Positions 1 through 5,275 of a DNA stretch of 9,006 nucleotides are shown one piece after another. Origin of the DNA: DSWT01 sp034433375 (GTDB lineage Bacteria > Chloroflexota > Anaerolineae > B4-G1 > SLSP01). The notes beneath the pieces are model-generated. The model had not been told where the DNA came from. It saw only the letters and a list, made by a program, of their open reading frames with translations, and searched no databases. The translations under genes and the position numbers were made by a program. The stretch's first letter is position 1; every line of letters starts with the position of its first letter. The stretch is taken from assembly GCA_034433375.1 (NCBI GenBank), contig DAOUAQ010000120.1, forward strand, positions 1 through 9,006. The letters run 5' to 3'.

Positions 1-70
1 AAAGAATACATAAGTAATTTTAATAAATTTGCGCATTTTTACAAATTTTATTCATTTGCTCATTAAAAAA

Positions 71-94
71 CTTGGCGTTCTTGGCGACTTGGCG
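71..94. repeat. Three direct copies of CTTGGCG
   Basis: Exact copies lie at 71-77, 80-86 and 88-94, 1 to 2 nt apart, flanked by an A6 run on the left and a T-run on the right. The surrounding 1-70 is strongly AT-rich with no open frame. The function is unknown; it looks like part of a dispersed intergenic repeat. Confidence 0.6.
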
Positions 95-133
95 GTTTTT
101 TCAGGGGAGTCAAGAGTGCGTAAGCCCTGAAAT

Positions 134-160
134 GTAACGCGGGTCAGAGACCCGCGCTAC
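134..160. repeat. Palindromic intergenic element
   Basis: CGCGGGTC (138-145) pairs with GACCCGCG (149-156) around AGA; the match extends past an A·C mismatch to GTA/TAC (134-136 and 158-160). There is no T-tract on either side. I recall similar GACCCGCG palindromes as dispersed elements in several environmental phyla. Immediately after it (163-197) is a run of short AATC-containing units, low-complexity sequence of the kind found beside such elements. Confidence 0.6.
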
Positions 161-194
161 AGCAATCCACAATCCAAAATCACAAAATCTACAA

Positions 195-1616
195 TCACAG
201 CGGTTGGTACTTGCGCGTCTTGTCGGGGTCTTCTTTGAGCGCCTGCTGCTCTGCTTCCATCCGTTGGCTGGCACGCTGCAACTGCCAGATGATAAATCGC
301 ACGCGCTGCGTCATCGCCGTGCCGATGTTCCACAAGAGCCGCGTCCCAAGCACTGCGTCGTCCTCGCACAACGCCAGCAACCGGTCGCGGTCGAAGGCCA
401 GCACGGTCGCGCCCGACTTTCCGGCGACCAAATCGGCGCTACGTCCGCCCTGGTCAAACATCGCGTACTCGCCGGTCATCGCGCCAGGTCGCAGATTGGT
501 CACGAGCTGCTTGTGACCCAGCGTCCCCACCGCCGGCCCGTCGGGATCACTCCACACTTCCACCGTGCCGTTGTAGACGATGTACAACTCACTGCCGGCC
601 TGGCTGGTTCCGGCGATGGTCTCACCGCGCGCGTAAACGCGCGGCACAGCCTGCGCCGCCAGCCGGATGCGTTGCGCCAGGTTCAGGTTATTGGCAATGT
701 CGGAATGCGCCAGGAATTGCGCAATGTCGCGGATTTGCACGAGCGCCTTATCGTCCACCGGCGTGTAAATTTTGTCGCTGGATAATGGTAAACCGAGATA
801 AGCCGCGACAAGTCGGCGCGTCGCCTGCGGGGCTTCAAATTGCGGCCAGTGTCCCGCCTTGGGGAGAATGCGTAAGTCAGCGGTGGGCCACTCGTCGGCG
901 ATGACGCCGGCATCGCGCAGCGGAACCGTGTTATCCTCGGCGCCCCAAATCACCAATCCGGGTGACTCGACTTTGGCAAGCTGTCCACTCAAGTTATTGT
1001 CACGCATAGCGAAATAGCACTCGGCGCGCACCTTCCCCTGACCAGGACGCCGCGCATCCTCGCGCAAGCGCCGGTAATCATCGGCGGTGATGCCGGTGCG
1101 TTCGGCAAAGGAGGCCGGGCGCATAATGCGGTCGCTGATGCCGACGACGGCGCGCTCCATGAAGGACACAATCAAACTGCCCAGCCCAAACCGCTCCAAC
1201 AGCGTGATCGGCGAGACAACGGCATTGATGTAACGCGAGAGCCGCCCCGTAATCGTCGGGCCAAGCAACACCATCCGCTCAACCAACGGTGGGTGACGCA
1301 ATGCCATCGTCACGCTCGTCATCCCACCCATCGAATGACCAACCAAAACCGCCGGACCATCGCTGAAGCGCGTGATCAGCTCCGCCAGCAAATCGGCGTA
1401 TTGCGGGATCGTCGTGCGTTCCGCCAGGCGCGGCGATTGCCCGTATCCTGGCAAATCCACCGCAAGGACCCGAAAGCGCTGGCTTAACAGACCCACCAAC
1501 GGAGACATCGCGTACCACGAACTCGACCAGCCATGAATCAACAACGCCACCTGACGGCCCGGCGTCCCCTCTTCAATCACGTGAATGTTTTGTCCGTTAA
1601 CAGTGTAGATTGGCAC
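195..1616 (-). CDS. Alpha/beta-hydrolase fused to a C-terminal cyclic nucleotide-binding domain
   Basis: A 473-residue two-domain protein. Residues 1 to about 275 are an alpha/beta-hydrolase: oxyanion-hole HGW at 28-30, nucleophile elbow GHSMGG with Ser95, probable catalytic Asp228 in GAEDNTVP, and catalytic His256 in AGHWPQ, so the triad looks complete. Residues 160-215 form a helical cap. Residues about 285-450 resemble a CAP/cNMP-binding beta-roll: a GSELYIVYNGTVEVW strand pair, then a phosphate-binding-cassette-like stretch with Gly382-Glu383 and Arg392-Ser-Ala. The last 25 residues are charged and helical. There is no signal peptide, so it is likely cytoplasmic. The start is GTG; an AGGGGA Shine-Dalgarno (1621-1626) lies 4 nt upstream and the first strand follows at once, which supports it. 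The substrate cannot be read from sequence; ester, epoxide or C-C hydrolysis are all possible. By analogy with other cNMP-fused enzymes, nucleotide binding or membrane/partner contact may control the hydrolase. It lies 190 nt after pxpC and probably has its own promoter. Confidence 0.88.
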   Translation of the reverse strand: MPIYTVNGQNIHVIEEGTPGRQVALLIHGWSSSWYAMSPLVGLLSQRFRVLAVDLPGYGQSPRLAERTTIPQYADLLAELITRFSDGPAVLVGHSMGGMTSVTMALRHPPLVERMVLLGPTITGRLSRYINAVVSPITLLERFGLGSLIVSFMERAVVGISDRIMRPASFAERTGITADDYRRLREDARRPGQGKVRAECYFAMRDNNLSGQLAKVESPGLVIWGAEDNTVPLRDAGVIADEWPTADLRILPKAGHWPQFEAPQATRRLVAAYLGLPLSSDKIYTPVDDKALVQIRDIAQFLAHSDIANNLNLAQRIRLAAQAVPRVYARGETIAGTSQAGSELYIVYNGTVEVWSDPDGPAVGTLGHKQLVTNLRPGAMTGEYAMFDQGGRSADLVAGKSGATVLAFDRDRLLALCEDDAVLGTRLLWNIGTAMTQRVRFIIWQLQRASQRMEAEQQALKEDPDKTRKYQPL

Positions 1617-1777
1617 GGCTTCCCCTTTCAGCCCTTGCGACTTTCCGCCGTCAGCATCCCATCACGATGATGCACCCGTTCAGCGGCTGCATCGGGCGAC
1701 TATTGTGCGCGAATATGGCCGCGAAAGCACGGCTCCCAGAAAACACCTTCGGAAGATTGTCAACCTTTCTCACCTTT

Positions 1778-1806
1778 ATTGTACTCATGAAATAGAAAAT
1801 GTAACA
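1778..1806 (-). promoter_or_regulatory. Candidate promoter for the hydrolase-cNMP gene
   Basis: On the minus strand TGTTAC (1801-1806) stands 17 nt from TACAAT (1778-1783), an acceptable -35/-10 pair that begins immediately after the pxpC stop codon. It would give a leader of about 155 nt. No terminator is visible after pxpC, so readthrough from the pxp operon is also possible. Confidence 0.4.
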
Positions 1807-2748
1807 TTACAACCCGGTTACAGCTATGTTTAGGGCAGACATCTGAGCTTCCGCCAAACCAACCGCCATAAAGCGAACATGGTCGCCGGGAAGGCACTGC
1901 GCCAGCAGCGGCAGATCGGCGCGGATCACCGTGGCGATCTTGGGATAGCCGCCGGTCGTCTGATGATCCGCCAGCATCACGATGGGCTGTCCGTCCGGCG
2001 GAACCTGGATGCTACCGGCGACGACGCCATCCGACACAATGCCGGTTGGCCCACGGTGCGCGATGAGCGGCCCCTGCAACCGCGCCCCCATCCGGTCAGC
2101 CTCCGGCGTGAGTTGGTAGACACTGTCGAGGAACGTCGCCACCCCCTCCGTCGTGAAATGACCATCCTGCGGCCCCAGCACCACGCGCAACGTCGGTTGT
2201 GGTGTGTAGGGCGGACGGCGCTCCACGGGCCACACTCGCCCGGCGCGCTGTAGCAGATTGCGCGCGGTATCCACACCCAGGGGAAGCCGGTCGCCGGCGC
2301 GCAGCGCCCGTCCGTCCACACCGCCGAACCCGCCCGGCAGATATGTCGCCTGCGATCCCAAAAACGGCGGCAACGCGATCCCGCCGGAAATGGCGAGGTA
2401 CGCCCGCGCGCCGCTGCGCCGCGTCCCAAACGTGATGAGCCGCCCCGCGCGCACGTAGACGGCGTGCCACAGCGGAACCGGCAGCGTCCCCACCCACACA
2501 TCAAACGCCGCCCCGCACACCGCGATGAGGCCCTCGCGCGACACACGCAGCGTCGGGCCGGTGAGCGTGATTTCGAGCGCCGCCGCGCCGGGAGCATTGC
2601 CCACCAGCGCGTTCGCCGCAGCGAAGGCGGCAGTATCCAACGGGCCGGAGGGTGGCACGCCGTAACGCGCCCACCCCTTACGCCCGGCGTCCTGCACCGT
2701 CGTCAGCAAGCCTGGTTCAAGGACTTCTAACAGCGCAGGGTTGTTCAT
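1807..2748 (-). CDS. pxpC: 5-oxoprolinase subunit PxpC (biotin-dependent carboxyltransferase/KipA family)
   Basis: This 313-residue protein matches the PxpC/KipA (AHS2) family over its full length, close to the usual 300-330. Visible hallmarks are QDAGRKGWARYGVPPSGPLD near residue 19, LEITLTGP near 58, ARAYLAISGG near 114, GSQATYLPGGFGG near 131, RVVLGPQDG near 187, DRMGARLQGP near 219 and the long conserved block GSIQVPPDGQP followed by DHQTTGGYPKIA (about 246-272). With PxpA and PxpB it forms the ATP-dependent 5-oxoprolinase that converts 5-oxo-L-proline to L-glutamate in the cytoplasm. In Bacillus the KipA homologue instead counteracts KipI in sporulation kinase control, but the pxpA context favours the oxoprolinase role. 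The ATG overlaps the pxpB TGA by 4 nt (ATGA, 2745-2748). No Shine-Dalgarno is visible upstream, so translation is likely coupled to pxpB. Confidence 0.95.
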   Translation of the reverse strand: MNNPALLEVLEPGLLTTVQDAGRKGWARYGVPPSGPLDTAAFAAANALVGNAPGAAALEITLTGPTLRVSREGLIAVCGAAFDVWVGTLPVPLWHAVYVRAGRLITFGTRRSGARAYLAISGGIALPPFLGSQATYLPGGFGGVDGRALRAGDRLPLGVDTARNLLQRAGRVWPVERRPPYTPQPTLRVVLGPQDGHFTTEGVATFLDSVYQLTPEADRMGARLQGPLIAHRGPTGIVSDGVVAGSIQVPPDGQPIVMLADHQTTGGYPKIATVIRADLPLLAQCLPGDHVRFMAVGLAEAQMSALNIAVTGL

Positions 2749-3404
2749 AAGGGGACAAACCGCACGCGATCACCGGCCTGGAGGACAAACGGCGCGTCGC
2801 GGGTCGGATCGAACAGCGGGAGGCCCGTCTGCCCGATGATGCGCCAGCCGCCGGGCGTCTCCAGCGCGTAGACGCCGGTCTGCGCTCCGGCGATGCCGAC
2901 GCTGCCCGGCGGTACGCGCAGACGCGGCGTCGCCAGGCGTGGGGTCGTCAGCGCCTCCGGCAAACCGAGCAGATAGGCGAATCCCGGCGCAAAACCGAGC
3001 ATTGCCACCGTGTAGACGGGCTGCGCGTGCAATTCGATGACTGCCTCCATCGTCATCCCGCAGTGCGCGACCACGTCCGCCAAATCCGGCCCCCACGCGC
3101 CGCCGTAGCGCACAGGGATTTCGAGCAGCCGGCCCGTGGGCATGTCAGCCATCGTCAGCAGACTGAGCGCGTCCGTCAAAACGGCGCGCATCGCGTCGGC
3201 GCGACTCACCTGCGGATCATACATCACCAGCAGCGAGCGATAGGTGGGCACAGTCTCGACGATGCCGGGCACAGATCGCGCCTGCAAAGCCGCATCAAGC
3301 GCGTGAACCTGGCGGTTGAGCGCAGCATCTACCGCGTCGCCAAATTCCACAGTGAATGCCGCCTCACCGACCGGGAGAATTCGGGGATATACCGCCACAC
3401 TCAC
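2745..3404 (-). CDS. pxpB: 5-oxoprolinase subunit PxpB (KipI/allophanate hydrolase subunit 1 family)
   Basis: This 219-residue protein belongs to the PxpB/KipI (AHS1) family, whose members are usually 210-250 residues. Motifs in order: GEAAFTVEFGD near residue 13, PTYRSLLVMYDP near 53, IPVRYGGAWGPDL near 96, then the signature region with LGFAPGFAYLLGLP (about 135-148), TPRLATPRLRVPPGSVGIAG, QTGVYALETPGGW and IIGQTGLPLFDPTRDAPF, ending with GDRVRFVPL. It partners PxpC and PxpA in ATP-dependent cleavage of 5-oxoproline. The start is GTG; its first base overlaps the last coding base of the upstream secreted-protein gene and the two share GTGA (3401-3404), with no good Shine-Dalgarno in front. 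The N-terminal family motif begins about a dozen residues in, which fits this start. The gene is high-GC (47/60 in one line counted by eye), unlike the gene immediately upstream. Confidence 0.95.
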   Translation of the reverse strand: MSVAVYPRILPVGEAAFTVEFGDAVDAALNRQVHALDAALQARSVPGIVETVPTYRSLLVMYDPQVSRADAMRAVLTDALSLLTMADMPTGRLLEIPVRYGGAWGPDLADVVAHCGMTMEAVIELHAQPVYTVAMLGFAPGFAYLLGLPEALTTPRLATPRLRVPPGSVGIAGAQTGVYALETPGGWRIIGQTGLPLFDPTRDAPFVLQAGDRVRFVPL

Positions 3405-4252
3405 TGCCCAGGCATACAGGTTGTGGACGTAACCTCGAAATTATCAAAGCCAGCCATGTCGAAGTCCCCGGCGCTTATTCCGACAATGCGATTCCCCAAA
3501 TAAAGCGTAGAATCATCCGTAAAAGTCTCCAAGACTGTGCCGTTGATGACCAGCGTGATCGCGTTACTGTTACGGCGAACTTCCAGTTTATGCACCATGT
3601 TCAATTCAGACAGAATCGCCGAAGAGTTCCCAGAAGTCAACACAGTGAACTCGTAATCACTACCGGCAAGATACCACTTCCATATCTCGTAACGTTGCTC
3701 GAACAGGAAAACGCGGAACTCATACCATTCTTTCCAAATCAATTGATCATAGATAGGTACCGTACCCACCCCAAAAACCAATCCGACTGAAGGGGACAAG
3801 CCAGGAACATCTGACGGAAAGCCCTCCATCCAGGCATCAACCTTAATGACAGCATCATTCGGTACGATCCAATCCGGAGATACGGCAGCGAGAATTTTAT
3901 AGCCCCCTGCGTTGTTAGCGACCATACGATACTCGCCCTGATCATAGTAAGCAGAACCGAAAACTGTGTTGCCATTAGGCCACCCGCTTGTCGGATCGCC
4001 GAAATCATCAAAGTAAGAAAACCGGCAGCCATTCATAACCAGCGGAAGATGAACGGTGAATGCTGTCGTCTCCGTCAGCAATTGGGTGAAGTACAAAGGT
4101 TCGACAGCTATAATTTTTTCACCATCCACCCTCGCCACTGGGTTTGCCATACCGGGCTGGGCAGCGCCCAAATAAAGCACCAGCGACAGCACCGGTATCA
4201 ACCCCGCCAATCCCAAGAGAAACCCGAAACGTCGACGAATACAATTTGACAT
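3401..4252 (-). CDS. Unrecognised secreted protein, probable concanavalin-A-like jelly-roll domain
   Basis: A 283-residue protein I cannot assign to a named family. Residues 1-36 look like a Sec signal peptide: Arg6-8, a hydrophobic core over about 10-30, and a plausible cleavage after GMA (35-37). There is no lipobox. A linker carrying HLPLVMNGC (68-76) leads into a beta-rich domain (about 78-275) that opens with FDDFGDPTSGWP, contains YYDQGEYRM, many aromatic strands and INGTVLETFTDD, and closes with GISAGDFDMAGFDNFEV. This layout resembles LamG/DUF1080-type carbohydrate- or ligand-binding jelly rolls, an inference from pattern only. Cys76 and Cys279 bracket the domain and could form a disulphide. 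No catalytic residues are recognisable. It sits inside the oxoprolinase operon: its AAGGAG Shine-Dalgarno overlaps the pxpA stop and its TGA overlaps the pxpB GTG. Two 60-nt lines of the gene contain 30 and 24 G/C, against 44 and 47 in lines of pxpA and pxpB, suggesting later acquisition. Confidence 0.85.
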   Translation of the reverse strand: MSNCIRRRFGFLLGLAGLIPVLSLVLYLGAAQPGMANPVARVDGEKIIAVEPLYFTQLLTETTAFTVHLPLVMNGCRFSYFDDFGDPTSGWPNGNTVFGSAYYDQGEYRMVANNAGGYKILAAVSPDWIVPNDAVIKVDAWMEGFPSDVPGLSPSVGLVFGVGTVPIYDQLIWKEWYEFRVFLFEQRYEIWKWYLAGSDYEFTVLTSGNSSAILSELNMVHKLEVRRNSNAITLVINGTVLETFTDDSTLYLGNRIVGISAGDFDMAGFDNFEVTSTTCMPGQ

Positions 4253-4258
4253 CTGACA

Positions 4259-4264
4259 CTCCTT
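4259..4264 (-). promoter_or_regulatory. Strong Shine-Dalgarno of the secreted-protein gene, overlapping the pxpA stop
   Basis: AAGGAG on the minus strand lies 6 nt before the ATG at 4252. Its first two bases are the final AA of the pxpA TAA stop (4263-4265). It fixes the start of the secreted protein and shows that the gene is built into the operon with only a 10-nt intergenic gap. Confidence 0.85.
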
Positions 4265-5057
4265 AAATTGAAATCATCTCAATAGGATTTTCGTTCAGCG
4301 AGAGGCCAGGTGGCGCAACCATCACACCCTCGGCCTCAAGCGCCGAACGCAATGCCGCAGCAATGGCGACAGCGCCCGGTGTGTCGCCGTGAATGCAGAG
4401 CGTGTCAATGTTCAGCGGGACGATTTTGCCCGTGATGGCCTCCACCTCCCCGCGCGTGACCATGCGGATCGCGCGGGCCGTCGCCTGGGCCGGGTCGTGG
4501 ATCACCGCGCCCGGTTCATTGCGCGGAACAAGGCTGCCGTCCTCGCGGTAGGCGCGGTCGGCGAAACCCTCGCGGGCTACACGCAGACCCGCCACCCGCG
4601 CCGCGTACAGCAACGCGCAGTTCGGCAGCGTCACGACGATCAATTCGGGGTCGAAGGCCGCGACAGCACGGACAATCGCCTCAGCAACGGCCTGATCGCG
4701 GGCGGCGACGTTGTACAGTGCGCCGTGTGGCTTCACGTGGATCAGCGACGCGCCAGCCGCGCGCGCAAATCCCGCCAGCGCGCCAATCTGGTAGAGCACC
4801 ATCGCTTCGATCTCAGCAGGTGTCAACATCATGGTCCGTCGTCCAAAGCCTTGCAAATCGGGGTAACCTGGATGTGCGCCCACTGCCACGCCCTTTTGCG
4901 CCGCCAGCGCGACCGTGACCTGCATCACCGACGGATCGCCGGCGTGCAGCCCGCAGGCGACGTTCGCCGACGTGACCACGTCAAGCATCGCCGCGTCGTC
5001 GCCAAGCGTGTAGCGCCCGAAACTTTCGCCCATATCGCAGTTCAAATCAATGCGCAT
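4263..5057 (-). CDS. pxpA: 5-oxoprolinase subunit PxpA (LamB/YcsF family)
   Basis: A 264-residue LamB/YcsF family protein, near the usual 245-260. Family signatures are clear and in order: RIDLNCDMGESFG at residues 2-14, SANVACGLHAGDP near 30, GAHPGYPDLQGFGRR near 60, HVKPHGALYN near 107, EGFADRAY near 164 and CIHGDTPGAV near 222. The conserved acidic and histidine residues of the barrel-like active site are all present, so it should be functional. PxpA is the subunit that, with PxpBC, gives ATP-dependent 5-oxoprolinase (5-oxoproline + ATP + water to glutamate + ADP + Pi) in the cytoplasm, removing a damage product of glutamine, glutamate and peptide N-termini. The ATG has an AAGGGG Shine-Dalgarno at 5063-5068, 5 nt upstream. 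It is the first gene of the operon, preceded by a near-consensus promoter and a structured leader. The C-terminal 15 or so residues extend slightly past the family norm. Confidence 0.96.
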   Translation of the reverse strand: MRIDLNCDMGESFGRYTLGDDAAMLDVVTSANVACGLHAGDPSVMQVTVALAAQKGVAVGAHPGYPDLQGFGRRTMMLTPAEIEAMVLYQIGALAGFARAAGASLIHVKPHGALYNVAARDQAVAEAIVRAVAAFDPELIVVTLPNCALLYAARVAGLRVAREGFADRAYREDGSLVPRNEPGAVIHDPAQATARAIRMVTRGEVEAITGKIVPLNIDTLCIHGDTPGAVAIAAALRSALEAEGVMVAPPGLSLNENPIEMISI

Positions 5058-5118
5058 CTGCGCCCCTTACGCTCACGATTGATTCCTGATATGCCCTCAG
5101 TAAAAAGGAAGAGAAGTG

Positions 5119-5156
5119 GGGGGTTTGGGGACGGGCTGGCCCGCCCCCAAACCCCC
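5119..5156 (-). promoter_or_regulatory. Long GC-rich hairpin in the pxp operon leader
   Basis: GGGGG-TTT-GGGG (5119-5130) pairs with CCCC-AAA-CCCCC (5145-5156), and after one A·C mismatch (5131/5144) CGGGC (5132-5136) pairs with GCCCG (5139-5143) around a tiny loop. That is 17 base pairs with one mismatch. It lies between the predicted transcription start (about 5170) and the pxpA Shine-Dalgarno. No T-tract follows on the minus strand, so it is not an ordinary terminator. It could be a leader regulatory structure, an mRNA-stabilising element, or a copy of a dispersed palindromic repeat. Confidence 0.7.
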
Positions 5157-5162
5157 ACCCCC
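5140..5162 (-). promoter_or_regulatory. G-quadruplex motif in the pxp leader
   Basis: On the minus (transcribed-sense) strand four G-runs follow one another: G5, T, G5, TTT, G5, C, G3. This satisfies the classical G3+N1-7 rule with very short loops. It overlaps one arm of the neighbouring hairpin, so the two structures would be mutually exclusive. Function is inferred from pattern only. Confidence 0.55.
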
Positions 5163-5176
5163 AAATTCTACAATTG

Positions 5177-5204
5177 AGTATAGGCAACTCACTATAGATG
5201 TCAA
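5177..5204 (-). promoter_or_regulatory. Near-consensus sigma-70 promoter for the pxp operon
   Basis: The minus strand has a perfect -35 TTGACA (5199-5204), a 16-nt spacer and a -10 TATACT (5177-5182). A start near 5170 would give an untranslated leader of about 113 nt before pxpA. The -35 box overlaps the T-tract of the terminator just upstream, so the operon is insulated from the helicase gene and reinitiated at once. Confidence 0.75.
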
Positions 5205-5233
5205 AAAACCCGGCTGGGTCACAACCGGGTTTT
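5203..5233 (-). terminator. Second (distal) intrinsic terminator after the helicase gene
   Basis: AAAACCCGG (5205-5213) pairs with CCGGGTTTT (5225-5233) around an 11-nt loop. On the minus strand the stem runs into a T6 tract (5203-5208). The T-run on the opposite side means it could also act on plus-strand transcripts. It backs up the terminator at 5236-5272. Confidence 0.8.
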
Positions 5234-5235
5234 CT

Positions 5236-5272
5236 AAAAAACCAGACAGGTCTTCTGAGACCTGTCTGGTTT
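5236..5272 (-). terminator. First intrinsic terminator of the helicase gene
   Basis: A perfect 15-bp stem, 5239-5253 with 5258-5272, closes on a TCTG tetraloop, and the minus strand continues into a T6 tract at 5236-5241. The stem begins 3 nt past the helicase TAG stop, leaving almost no 3' untranslated sequence. Confidence 0.92.
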
Positions 5273-5275
5273 GAT

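Noticed and set aside
71..94. CTTGGCG copies as a CRISPR remnant
   Set aside because: The units are 7 nt with 1-2 nt spacing, far too short for repeats and spacers, and no cas gene is present.
134..160. Palindrome after the hydrolase gene as its terminator
   Set aside because: The stem is strong but no run of T follows on the minus strand, so it was listed as a repeat.
1758..1763. Perfect TTGACA on the minus strand upstream of the hydrolase
   Set aside because: At 16-18 nt downstream there is only TCTGGG-like sequence and no usable -10, so it was not called as a promoter. The TGTTAC/TACAAT pair just upstream is better.
4389..5177. Long plus-strand open frame (about 262 codons) opposite pxpA
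   Set aside because: It is antisense to a gene with complete family motifs and its translation is rich in Arg, His and Ala with no domain. It is a by-product of high-GC codon use.
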